This document shows positions 1 to 9,356 of a stretch of DNA of 64,000 bases, in pieces. The notes under the pieces are model-generated. The model worked only from the letters and a program-made list of their open reading frames with translations, was not told where the DNA came from and searched no databases. The stretch's first letter is position 1. Each line of letters opens with the position of its first letter. The position numbers were made by a program, and so were the translations under genes. The DNA is from Rhodoplanes tepidamans (GTDB lineage: Bacteria > Pseudomonadota > Alphaproteobacteria > Rhizobiales > Xanthobacteraceae), in the NCBI RefSeq assembly GCF_030813915.1, contig NZ_JAUSUJ010000014.1:62001-126000 (forward strand), given 5' to 3'.

Positions 1-764
1 CCCTGTTCGGCGGCGGCGACGACGCGGCGCGAGTAGTCGACCTCCTCCTGGGTCGGCGCGAAGGCGTTGTGCAGGAGGTCGATCTGGCGCGGATTGATCA
101 GCGACTTGCCGTTGAAGCCGAGGCGCCGGATCAGGTCGACCTCCTTCAGGAATCCGTCGTCGTCGTTGACGTCGGAGAACACCACGTCGAAGGCGTCGAT
201 CTTGGCGAAGCGGGCGGCGTGCAGCACGGCGCAGCGCGCGTAGAACAGCTCGGTGCCGTCGCCGCGCTCGGTCTGCATGTCCATCACGTAGTCGAAGCCG
301 GCGAGCGCGATCCCGATCAGCCGCTTCGAGGCGGTGGCGATGGCGACCGCGTTGACGACGCCGGAGGCGGATTCGATCGCCGCCATCAGCCTGGTCGACC
401 CGACCTCGCGGCCGCACTCGCGCTCGATGCGCTCGACCTCGGCCTCGAGCGCATGGACGTCGTCGGCCGTGTCGGTCTTCGGCAGGCGGACGACCTCGAC
501 GCCGGCGCGCACCACCGCCTCGAGATCCTTCATGCCGAACGGCGTCGACAGAGGATTGATGCGCACCACCGTCTCGATGCCGCTGTCGCGATAGGCCGGC
601 ATCCGCAGGGCGTGGAACACCAGGAGGCGCGCCGAATCCTTCTCGCGCAGCGAGACGGCGTCCTCGAGGTCGAACATGATCGAGTCGGGCTTGTAGACGA
701 ACGCCGTCGAGAGCATCGCGGCGTTCGAGCCCGGCAGGAACAGCATGCTGCGGCGGAGCTTCAT
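1..764 (-). CDS. citE: Citrate lyase beta subunit (CitE), partial at left edge
   Basis: The CitE subunit of citrate lyase cleaves the citryl-thioester carried on CitD into oxaloacetate and the acetyl carrier protein. The protein opens with [14 protein letters not shown] and continues with IMFDLEDAV, the HpcH/HpaI-CitE family start including the metal-binding acidic residues. Further on are VRLPKTD and GKSLINPRQ-type segments. The start ATG at 764 overlaps the citD stop as ATGA, so the two are translationally coupled. The gene runs off the window, so the C-terminus and any citF are not visible. CitE-like proteins also occur as malyl-CoA or citramalyl-CoA lyases, but adjacency to citC and citD supports true citrate lyase. 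Confidence 0.93.
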   Translation of the reverse strand, partial: MKLRRSMLFLPGSNAAMLSTAFVYKPDSIMFDLEDAVSLREKDSARLLVFHALRMPAYRDSGIETVVRINPLSTPFGMKDLEAVVRAGVEVVRLPKTDTADDVHALEAEVERIERECGREVGSTRLMAAIESASGVVNAVAIATASKRLIGIALAGFDYVMDMQTERGDGTELFYARCAVLHAARFAKIDAFDVVFSDVNDDDGFLKEVDLIRRLGFNGKSLINPRQIDLLHNAFAPTQEEVDYSRRVVAAAEQ

Positions 765-1054
765 GACAGCACACTCCAGTCGGCCGTCCAGGCGTCGACG
801 GCGCGGGACACCGCGGTCTGCACCCGGGCGGCGATGACGCAGTCGAGCGCGCCCTTGTCCTCGATCACCACCAGCGCCTCGGCGATGCCGAGCTTCGCCA
901 GGCAGCCGCGCACGACCGCCTCGATCTGCGGCCCGAACTGATGGATCACCTCGCTCTGCAGCACGATGGCGAGCTCGCCCTCGCGCGGTGCGATCCTGAC
1001 CATCAGGTCGCTCGATTCGAGCGTCCCGGCCAGGGCCTCTCTGACGATCTTCAT
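761..1054 (-). CDS. citD: Citrate lyase acyl carrier protein (CitD, gamma subunit)
   Basis: This small 97-residue protein is the acyl carrier of citrate lyase. It carries the phosphoribosyl-dephospho-CoA prosthetic group on a serine near residue 14, here within the segment [11 protein letters not shown]. Its length matches the family. It lies between citC (64 bp upstream) and citE (4-bp overlap). The acetyl group on this carrier is swapped for a citryl group by CitF, and CitE then releases oxaloacetate. Prosthetic-group genes (citX, citG) are not in the window and may lie to the left. Confidence 0.93.
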   Translation of the reverse strand: MKIVREALAGTLESSDLMVRIAPREGELAIVLQSEVIHQFGPQIEAVVRGCLAKLGIAEALVVIEDKGALDCVIAARVQTAVSRAVDAWTADWSVLS

Positions 1055-1118
1055 GAATGGACGTCCTTTCGAATGGAGCGCGGCGGCGATGCCGGCCGAA
1101 GGCGAGCCCGCGTCGGGC

Positions 1119-2159
1119 TCAGGCGGCCGAGATTCGGGGCGCGCGGTATTTCGCTTCGAGGAGCTGCAGGGTCGCCGGCGGCACCAGCCGGCGGATGTGG
1201 GCGAAATCGTCGGCCGCGAGGAGCCGGCGGACCTCCGAGGCGGAGATCGGCACCTCTTCGCATTCGGTGCGGGCGATCTCGACCATCTCCACGGTCGGCG
1301 CCGGCGACACGTCGCCCATCAGCCACTCGCGCATGTCGGCGTTGTACTTGAAGGTCGTCGGGCAGAACGGCTCGGTGCCGACGAAGCGGTGCGTGATCCC
1401 GAGCGCCGGGGCGATGTGGTTGCGGAAGATCAGGAGGTCGATCGCCGTGCAGCAGTTCTCGACCAGCCCCTTCTCCTTGAGGAAGTAGGCCGAGAAGGTC
1501 GCCCGCGAGACCATGTACTCGGAGCCGTGGTGCAGCGTCGTGTGCGGAACGTCGGCGATGCCGGCCGAGACCAGCGCGTAGCGGTCCCGGTACGAGATCA
1601 GCGACACGTCCTCGGCGACGACGAAGACGTGCAGCCAGTCGCAGGCCGCGGCGGCGCGCTCGACCAGGTAGCGATGCCCGCGCGTGAACGGGTTGGCGTT
1701 CATCACGATCGCGCCGATGGTGGCGCCCGGCTGGCGCAGCCGCTTCAGCCGGTCGCAGTAGGTGCGAATCCCGATGGGGGTGTTCTCCATCAGGGCGACG
1801 AGGTCGGGAACCTCGGCGAGCAGGTAGAAGCCGCAGGCCCGGAAGAACTCGACGCAGTCGGGCTTGGTGTAGAGGAACAGGTGGCTGTGCCCCCGCTCGT
1901 GGGCGAGGTGGCTCACCTCGGTGAGCAGCGTCAGCCCGAGCGATTCGCCGCGCAGGTCCGGGGCGATCGCGGCGCACTTCACGATGTTCTTCTCGAGTCC
2001 GGCACACGCGACGAGTGCATTGCCCCGTCGGAACACCACGAAGGCCTGCACCCCCGCCTCGTAATCCAGCCCGCACACCGCGAGGAACCTGCGGACATCC
2101 TCGCGCTCGGCCGGTTCCTGGACCGGATCGATCGTGTAGGACTGCAGTTCGGCCGTCAT
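1119..2159 (-). CDS. citC: [Citrate (pro-3S)-lyase] ligase (CitC)
   Basis: CitC activates citrate lyase by ATP-dependent acetylation of the CitD prosthetic-group thiol. The 346-residue protein has an N-terminal GNAT-like acetyltransferase part (LRGESLGLTLLTEV, residues about 70-85) and a C-terminal nucleotidyltransferase domain with the signature NANPFTRGH. I chose the ATG at 2159 (MTAELQSYT) over an upstream start that would add 29 Arg-rich residues of no family character. It sits in a transporter-citC-citD-citE operon, 115 bp after the transporter. Family length is about 340 residues, so it looks complete. Confidence 0.93.
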   Translation of the reverse strand: MTAELQSYTIDPVQEPAEREDVRRFLAVCGLDYEAGVQAFVVFRRGNALVACAGLEKNIVKCAAIAPDLRGESLGLTLLTEVSHLAHERGHSHLFLYTKPDCVEFFRACGFYLLAEVPDLVALMENTPIGIRTYCDRLKRLRQPGATIGAIVMNANPFTRGHRYLVERAAAACDWLHVFVVAEDVSLISYRDRYALVSAGIADVPHTTLHHGSEYMVSRATFSAYFLKEKGLVENCCTAIDLLIFRNHIAPALGITHRFVGTEPFCPTTFKYNADMREWLMGDVSPAPTVEMVEIARTECEEVPISASEVRRLLAADDFAHIRRLVPPATLQLLEAKYRAPRISAA

Positions 2160-2274
2160 CTGTATCGACTTTCGAAAGAGCGGCCCCACCCGCACCCGGC
2201 GGCGTGACCCGATGCTCCGCTCATGGCGGACCGGCGCACCGCGCATGGCCGCGCGCCGGTCCCGAGACGCCCCA

Positions 2275-3636
2275 TCAGACGATGTGCGCCAGGAAGATCA
2301 GCACCAGCGTGACCGTAATAGCACCACCGATGCGCGTGGCGATCTGCGCAAATGGCATCAGAACCATGCGGTTCGCCGCCGTGAGGATGGCGACGTCGCC
2401 GGTGCCGCCCTGGCCGGAGTGACAGGCGTTCACGATCGCCGCCTCGATCGGGTACATGCCGATCTTGCGGCCGACCAGGAAGCCGGTGCCCATCAGGGTC
2501 ACGACCGTCGAGATGATGATGGCGAGATGGGTGAAGTTGAAGGCGGCGACGAGCTTGTCCCACGGGGTGATCGAGACGCCGACCGCGAACAGGAGCGGGA
2601 ACGTCACCGAGACCTGGAAGAACTTGTAGACGACGCCGGCACCGGCCTGCAGCTTCGGCGACACCAGGCGGCCGAGCTTGATGGCGACCGCCAGGAACAG
2701 CATGGCGACCGGGCCCGGAAGGCCGGTGAGCTTGTAGACCAGCATGCCGAGCAGGTAGAACGTGCAGGCCGTGATCAGCGCGCCGGCGACGACGCCCGGA
2801 CCGATGGTCGCCGGATCGACCCGCTCCTCGGTCGCGGCGACGTCGTTCGCCACGCCCGGCTGGAGCTGACCTTCGCCGGTGAGGTGCGGATAGCGCTTGC
2901 CGATGGTGTTGAGGGCGCCGGACAGCAGGATGGCCGTGAGGCTGCCGAGCATGACGCAGGGCAGCACGGTGGCGAACATCTCGCCCTGCGGCTGGTGCAG
3001 GATCTCGGAGTAGCCGATCGACAGCGGGATCGCCCCCTCGCCGACGCCGCCGGCCATAATCGGCACGACGATGAAGAAGAAGGTCTCGTAGGCCGACTTG
3101 CCGAGCGCGACGCCGACCAGCGTGCCGACGATGCCGGCCGCCACCGAACCGACGGCCAGCGGCACGAAGATCTTGAGGAACCCCTTGATCAGCACCTGCC
3201 GGTCCATCGCGAAGATCGAGCCGACGATGATGCAGGCGATGAACAGATAGAGGAACTGACTCTGCTTGGAGAACTGGGTCGTGACCCGGACCACCTCTGC
3301 GGGAAGAAGGTGGTAGAACGCCAGGGCCGACGGGATGAAGGTGGCGAAGATCGCCGCCGCGCCGACCTTGTTGAGGATCGGCATGCGCTTGCCGAGCTCG
3401 CCGCAGGCGAAGCCGCCGACCGACAGGAGGCCGATGGCCATCGTTATCTCGCCCGACAGCTTCCCGATCCACGAGTAGTAGCCGATGATGCCCACCAGCA
3501 CGACGAAGATGGGCAGCGGCACCACGCCGATGTTGTAATCGACGACCTTCCACCACAGACGCAGCCACGTCTCGCGAGGCTTCGCCCGATCGACCGCGGC
3601 CAGCTCGGGCAGCGATCCTTCCAACTGCAACGTCAT
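2275..3636 (-). CDS. 2-hydroxycarboxylate (citrate/malate) transporter, 2HCT family
   Basis: A 453-residue integral inner-membrane symporter of the 2HCT family (CitS, CitP, MleP, CimH relatives), expected to import citrate or a related 2-hydroxycarboxylate with Na+ or H+. Two re-entrant-loop GGXG motifs are visible: AGGVGEGA at residues about 195-202 and GQGGTGD at about 408-414. A conserved Arg follows in AANRM (residue about 421), the region that binds the substrate carboxylate. There are about ten to eleven hydrophobic segments. It is the first gene of the citC-citD-citE operon, and a sigma54 promoter lies 127 bp upstream of the ATG. The exact substrate cannot be read from sequence, but the neighbours make citrate most likely. 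Confidence 0.93.
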   Translation of the reverse strand: MTLQLEGSLPELAAVDRAKPRETWLRLWWKVVDYNIGVVPLPIFVVLVGIIGYYSWIGKLSGEITMAIGLLSVGGFACGELGKRMPILNKVGAAAIFATFIPSALAFYHLLPAEVVRVTTQFSKQSQFLYLFIACIIVGSIFAMDRQVLIKGFLKIFVPLAVGSVAAGIVGTLVGVALGKSAYETFFFIVVPIMAGGVGEGAIPLSIGYSEILHQPQGEMFATVLPCVMLGSLTAILLSGALNTIGKRYPHLTGEGQLQPGVANDVAATEERVDPATIGPGVVAGALITACTFYLLGMLVYKLTGLPGPVAMLFLAVAIKLGRLVSPKLQAGAGVVYKFFQVSVTFPLLFAVGVSITPWDKLVAAFNFTHLAIIISTVVTLMGTGFLVGRKIGMYPIEAAIVNACHSGQGGTGDVAILTAANRMVLMPFAQIATRIGGAITVTLVLIFLAHIV

Positions 3637-3762
3637 GACGTCCTCCAAACGACCCCGTCGTTCCTCTCGGCGCCGAACGGCCCTTCCGCGTCCCCGGGTC
3701 CCCCAATCGATCGGTCGTGAGGACGTCGACGACGTTCGAGCGTTCCGATGCGGACCAGGACG

Positions 3763-3777
3763 GCAATCGCCGTGCCA
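3763..3777 (-). promoter_or_regulatory. Sigma54 (RpoN) -24/-12 promoter of the citrate operon
   Basis: On the minus strand this reads TGGCACGGCGATTGC. That is the sigma54 consensus TGGCACG-N4-TTGC with the invariant GG and GC exactly 10 bases apart. Transcription would start near 3751, leaving a leader of about 115 nt before the transporter ATG at 3636. A DctD-like sigma54 activator gene is 2 kb away. No sigma70 promoter of comparable quality was seen in this 400-bp gap. Confidence 0.85.
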
Positions 3778-3818
3778 GCTGCGGCGGCGCTCGCAAGCCG
3801 CTCGCCGGGCTCGTCTTT

Positions 3819-3902
3819 TCCGGCAGCATCCGGATGTCTGCGGACACTGCAAGGGACGGACCTCCGGACGCCCTGCCGGAGCGATTTCCGAGAATCCGGA
3901 AA
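3819..3902. promoter_or_regulatory. Three dyads, putative upstream activator sites
   Basis: Three inverted repeats with related arms lie upstream of the sigma54 promoter: TCCGG-N6-CCGGA at 3819-3834, CTCCGG-N8-CCGGAG at 3862-3881 and TTTCCG-N6-CGGAAA at 3885-3902. Measured from the predicted start they are centred at about -75, -120 and -142, the range where NtrC-family activators bind. I infer they bind the DctD-like regulator encoded at 5726-7045. The rest of 3637-4036 shows no gene. Confidence 0.6.
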
Positions 3903-4036
3903 CCGGCCGTCGTCGCGCCGGTCTTGCGTAGAAGTCGGGATGGCCGTCGGCTCGGTCGTCGTGCGACGACAGACCGCCCGGGCTCGAACGCGGGTTCGAT
4001 CCCTCACGTCCAAGGCCCGACCGGCGGAGACACGCC

Positions 4037-5716
4037 TTGACCTGGTTCTCGCACGTCACGATCCGCGCCCGGCTGATCGCCGCGATGGCGCTGTCGCTCC
4101 TGCTGCTCGTCGCCGTCGGCCTGTTCTCGCTGCAGGCGCTCGCCACGGTCGACCGCGCCACCAAGGATCTGTACGCGCGCTGGCTGCCGGCCGTGCACGC
4201 GCTGTCCGAGATCAAGTACGTGATGGCGAGCCACCGTCTGCGCTTCATCCGCGCGATCCTGACGCCGGAGCTGGAGGATCGCGCCGTGGTGTTCGACTCG
4301 GCGGAGCGGCGGCGCGACGACGTCGCCGCGCTGAGCCGCGCCTTCGCGACCGGCCTCACCGACCCGGTCGAGACGCGGCGCTTCGCCGACGCCATGGCGG
4401 CCTGGGACGCCTATCTGGACGAGGAGCGCCGCATCCGCGACGGGCTCTCCGGGCGCTCGGCGGCGGAGATCTCGGCGCTGGTCAACGGACCGTCGCGGCT
4501 CGCCTTCGACGCCGTCTACGCCGCCATCAACCGGGCCATCGCTTTCTACAACACCGGCGCCGACCGGTCCGGGGCCGAGGCGGTCGCCACGTTCAGTCGG
4601 GCGATGCGGCTCAACCTGACCCTGTTCTTCTTCGCCCTGGTGCTGATGGCCGTGTTCGTCGTCCTCGTCGTGCGCTCCATCGGCCGTCCGATCGAGCGCA
4701 TCACCGAGACGATGCGGCGCCTCGCCGACGGCGACCGCACCGTGTCGGTCGCCGGGCTCGAGGGCACCAACGAGATCGGCCGCATGGCGGCGGCCGTCGA
4801 CGTGTTCCGCAACTACCTGATCGAGCGCGACGCCGCCCGGGAGGCGCTGGAGCGCGCCTACGAGAACCTGGAAGGAAAGGTGGAGGCGCGCAGCTCCGAG
4901 CTGCGGATCGCCAATGCGGCGCTCCATGCCGAGGTCGAGGAGCGCGACAAGGCGAACCGGCAGCTGAAGTCGATGCAGGAGGAGCTGATCCGCACCGAGA
5001 ACCTCGCCGTCATCGGCCAGCTCTCCGCCGGCATCGCCCACGAGCTCGCCCAGCCGCTCGCCGCGCTGGCGACCCTCTCGGAGAACGCGGTGCGGTTCCT
5101 CGATCTCGGCGACGAGGCGACGGTGCGGGGCAATCTCGACCGCATCGTCCGCATGGTCGACCGCATGGGAATCCTCACCAGCCGGCTGCGCTCCTTCGCA
5201 CGGCGCACCGGCGCCGAGCGCGAGGTGATCGATCTCGGCCGCTCGGTCGAGAACGCCCTCGCCCTGCTCGGCCACCGGCACGACCGCGAGCACATGCGGA
5301 TCGTGCTCGATCCGTCGCAGACGCCGGTCTTCGTCCACGCCAACGCGGTCCGCGTCGAGCAGATCCTCGTCAACCTGATCTCCAACGCCTTCGACGCGAC
5401 GCGCGGGGTCGCCGACGCGGTCGCCGTGATCGCCTGGACGGCGAGCGGAGCGCAGGCGGTTCTCACCGTGACGGACAACGGGCCGGGCTTCGCGCCCGAC
5501 ATCCTGACCCGGATCTTCGAGCCCTTCTTCACCACCAAGACCAAGTCGGGCGGCGGACTCGGGCTCGGCCTCGCCATCTCGGCCGACATCGCCCGCATCT
5601 ACGGCGGCTCGCTGACCGCCGCCGAGGCTCCGCAGGGCGGCGCCGTGTTCACGCTGGCGCTGCCGCTCGCCGACCCCACGGGCACGGCCGAGCCGGGCGG
5701 CGGCGAGAGCCGGTGA
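4037..5716 (+). CDS. DctB-like sensor histidine kinase
   Basis: A 559-residue membrane sensor kinase. Visible parts in order are TM1 (residues about 13-35), a periplasmic helical domain of about 155 residues, TM2 (about 195-213), a HAMP domain with RPIERITETMRRLADGD, a coiled coil (about 265-320), a DHp box AGIAHELAQPLAAL with phospho-acceptor His335, and a HATPase domain with DNGPGF and GGLGLGLAI. The H-box followed by QPL is typical of the DctB class that partners NtrC-type regulators. The start is TTG at 4037 with a GGAG ribosome site 7 nt upstream. It is convergent with the response regulator gene (9-bp gap) rather than in an operon with it. The periplasmic domain probably senses the carboxylate imported by the adjacent transporter. 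Confidence 0.88.
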   Translation: MTWFSHVTIRARLIAAMALSLLLLVAVGLFSLQALATVDRATKDLYARWLPAVHALSEIKYVMASHRLRFIRAILTPELEDRAVVFDSAERRRDDVAALSRAFATGLTDPVETRRFADAMAAWDAYLDEERRIRDGLSGRSAAEISALVNGPSRLAFDAVYAAINRAIAFYNTGADRSGAEAVATFSRAMRLNLTLFFFALVLMAVFVVLVVRSIGRPIERITETMRRLADGDRTVSVAGLEGTNEIGRMAAAVDVFRNYLIERDAAREALERAYENLEGKVEARSSELRIANAALHAEVEERDKANRQLKSMQEELIRTENLAVIGQLSAGIAHELAQPLAALATLSENAVRFLDLGDEATVRGNLDRIVRMVDRMGILTSRLRSFARRTGAEREVIDLGRSVENALALLGHRHDREHMRIVLDPSQTPVFVHANAVRVEQILVNLISNAFDATRGVADAVAVIAWTASGAQAVLTVTDNGPGFAPDILTRIFEPFFTTKTKSGGGLGLGLAISADIARIYGGSLTAAEAPQGGAVFTLALPLADPTGTAEPGGGESR

Positions 5717-5725
5717 CCCGCTTGC

Positions 5726-7045
<1,320 letters not shown>

Positions 7046-7424
7046 GATGGGCCTCCTGCCGGAATGCGTTCGGGGGACGGGGGCGGCACTCCGGCCGGCC
7101 GGCGCGCCCGCACGTCGCGGCGGCCGGCGAAGCCAGCGTCTTAGATCGGCAGGTCCGTCGTCAACAATATGGCAACCTACTTAGCCTTGGGCGCCACGCA
7201 CGATGTGTCCGCCCGGCACGTCGGCCCGGCAGGACGCAGGGATCTGCGAAATGCACATGGCGGAGCTGCGCGGCTCCGCCCCGTGCTTCGGGATCCGAGC
7301 CGGCACGGCGATCGTCGTGAAAATGTCGTGCCGAGGGGCGGAAATGTCGTTCTGATGAGATCCGTCGGGCGTCTTGCGATGTTATCGTTCGCGTGCGGGT
7401 TCGGCGCTGATCGGCGTGGTTCCG

Positions 7425-7444
7425 ACGTCCGGGCGACCGGACGT
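7425..7444. promoter_or_regulatory. Perfect 8-bp dyad upstream of pyk, putative activator site
   Basis: The sequence is ACGTCCGG-GCGA-CCGGACGT, a perfect inverted repeat. Its core TCCGG/CCGGA matches the dyads in front of the citrate operon. It is centred about 140 bp upstream of the start site predicted from the sigma54 promoter at 7550-7564, a normal activator distance. The rest of the 700-bp gap 7046-7742 shows no gene; the short ORFs there have no supported start. Confidence 0.5.
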
Positions 7445-7549
7445 GATTTCGCTGCATTTTCCGGCGATCCGTCACGAGCCGCTGCGATCGACGTCACAGT
7501 CGCTTAACGAATTGCGGCCCAAACAACCGCTTGCGCGCCGCCCTCGAAC

Positions 7550-7564
7550 TGGCACGGCGCTTGC
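7550..7564 (+). promoter_or_regulatory. Sigma54 (RpoN) -24/-12 promoter upstream of pyk
   Basis: The sequence TGGCACGGCGCTTGC fits the sigma54 consensus with GG and GC 10 bases apart. It differs at one base of fifteen from the promoter of the citrate operon. The predicted start near 7576 would give a leader of about 167 nt to the pyk ATG at 7743. It points toward pyk and the P-type ATPase gene. Confidence 0.8.
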
Positions 7565-7742
7565 GGGCACGAATGCCTGATCACGACGGTCGGGCGCGTG
7601 CGTTGCCGATTGCGGGTCGTGAGATCCGCGGCTAACAACACCGGCCTGCGCGGCTGCCCGGCGCGATTCGGCGAGCCGACCACTCGGGTCTTCTCGGTCG
7701 ACGCCGGGCCGGGTCCGCCAGGCCACGAAGAGGCAGGTCATC

Positions 7743-9173
7743 ATGCGCCGTCAACGTCGAGCCAAGATCGTCGCCACGGTCGGTCCGGCCAGCTCCGCGC
7801 CCGAGACGCTGCGGGCCCTGCTGGCCGCCGGCGTCGACACGTTCCGGTTGAACTTCAGCCACGGCACCCACGAGGACCACGCCAAGGTCCACGCGGCGAT
7901 CCGGGCGCTGGAGCAGGAGACCGGCTGCTCGATCGGCATCCTGCAGGACCTGCAGGGACCGAAGATCCGGGTCGGCACCATCGCGGGCGGCGCCATCAAG
8001 GTGGCGGCCGGCGACCGCATCCGTTTCGTGCGGACCGGCACCGAGGGAACCGCCGAAGCCATCCCGCTGCCGCATCCCGAGATCTTCGACGCGGTGATGC
8101 CCGGCCACGAGCTGCTGATCGACGACGGCCGGGTGCGGGTGCGGGTCACCGGCCTGCCCGGCGATGCGATCGAGGCGGAGGTGCTGCTCGGCGGCACGAT
8201 CTCCAACCGCAAGGGCGTCAACCTGCCCGGCACCATCCTGGACGTCTCGCCGCTCACCGCCAAGGACCGGGCCGACCTCGCCTTCGGGCTCGAGCTCGGC
8301 GTCGACTGGGTCGCCCTCTCCTTCGTGCAGAAGCCGTCCGACGTCATCGAGGCGCGGCGGCTGGTCGGCGACCGCGCCGGCCTGATCGCCAAGATCGAGA
8401 AGCCGAGCGCCATCGAGACGATCGACGACATTCTGCGGCTCTCCGACGGCGTGATGGTGGCCCGCGGCGACCTCGGCGTCGAGATTCCGCACGAATACGT
8501 GCCGGGCCGGCAGAAGGAGCTGGTGCGCGCGTGCCGCCAGGCGGCCAAGCCGGTGATCGTCGCCACCCAGATGCTCGACTCGATGGTCGGCGCGCCGACC
8601 CCGACACGGGCCGAGGCCTCCGACGTCGCCACCGCGATCTACGACGGCGCCGACGCCGTGATGCTGTCGGCCGAGTCGGCGACCGGCACCTATCCGGTCG
8701 AGACCGTCGAGATGATGGACCGGATCATCCGAGCCACCGAGGCGCACAAGCTCTACCGCTCGATCGTCCAGGCCTCGCAGCCGGGCATGGAGGAGACGCC
8801 GCCGCACGCCGTGGCGGCGGCCGCCGCCGACCTCGCCGAGTCGATCGGCGCGCCCGTGATCGTCGCCTTCACGTCGTCCGGCACCACGGCGACCCGCATC
8901 GCCCGCAAGCGCCCCGCCCTGCCGATCCTGGCGATCACCCCGAGCCGGCAGACGGCGCGGCGCATGAACCTCCTGTGGGGCGTCCACGCCTCGCTCGCCG
9001 GCGACGTCGGCTCTTACGAGGAGATGGTCGAGCGCGGCCGCCGGGTGGCGCACGAGGAGGGCTTCGCCGCCGCCGGCGACCTCATCGTCATCGTCGCCGG
9101 CGTCCCGTTCGGCCGCGCCGGAACGACCAACAATCTGCGGGTCGCGCAGATCCTCCCCACGCCCCAGGCCTGA
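7743..9173 (+). CDS. pyk: Pyruvate kinase
   Basis: A 476-residue cytosolic enzyme converting phosphoenolpyruvate and ADP to pyruvate and ATP. Recognisable blocks are KIVATVGPAS at the N-terminus, FRLNFSHG, LQDLQGPKIRVG, LIAKIEKPSAI, MVARGDLGVEI and ATQMLDSM, in the family order and at family length. An AGGCAGGTC stretch precedes the ATG. It lies behind a sigma54 promoter, unusual for a glycolytic enzyme, and is followed after 183 bp by a P-type ATPase gene on the same strand. Citrate lyase yields oxaloacetate, one step from pyruvate, which may explain co-regulation with the citrate locus (inference). Confidence 0.95.
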   Translation: MRRQRRAKIVATVGPASSAPETLRALLAAGVDTFRLNFSHGTHEDHAKVHAAIRALEQETGCSIGILQDLQGPKIRVGTIAGGAIKVAAGDRIRFVRTGTEGTAEAIPLPHPEIFDAVMPGHELLIDDGRVRVRVTGLPGDAIEAEVLLGGTISNRKGVNLPGTILDVSPLTAKDRADLAFGLELGVDWVALSFVQKPSDVIEARRLVGDRAGLIAKIEKPSAIETIDDILRLSDGVMVARGDLGVEIPHEYVPGRQKELVRACRQAAKPVIVATQMLDSMVGAPTPTRAEASDVATAIYDGADAVMLSAESATGTYPVETVEMMDRIIRATEAHKLYRSIVQASQPGMEETPPHAVAAAAADLAESIGAPVIVAFTSSGTTATRIARKRPALPILAITPSRQTARRMNLLWGVHASLAGDVGSYEEMVERGRRVAHEEGFAAAGDLIVIVAGVPFGRAGTTNNLRVAQILPTPQA

Positions 9174-9356
9174 CGCCGGGCGCACCCTGCACGGCTGCGG
9201 CCGTCGGACCGTCCGGCGGCCGCGTTCGGGCGCTTGCTCCCGTGCGCAATTGTCGCGGCCGGAACCGGACCGGATCGACCGGGAGCCATCGGACCTCCCC
9301 CGAACTCGGGTATCATCGACGACGACGACGGACACGGCTCCCACACGGGGACCCCG

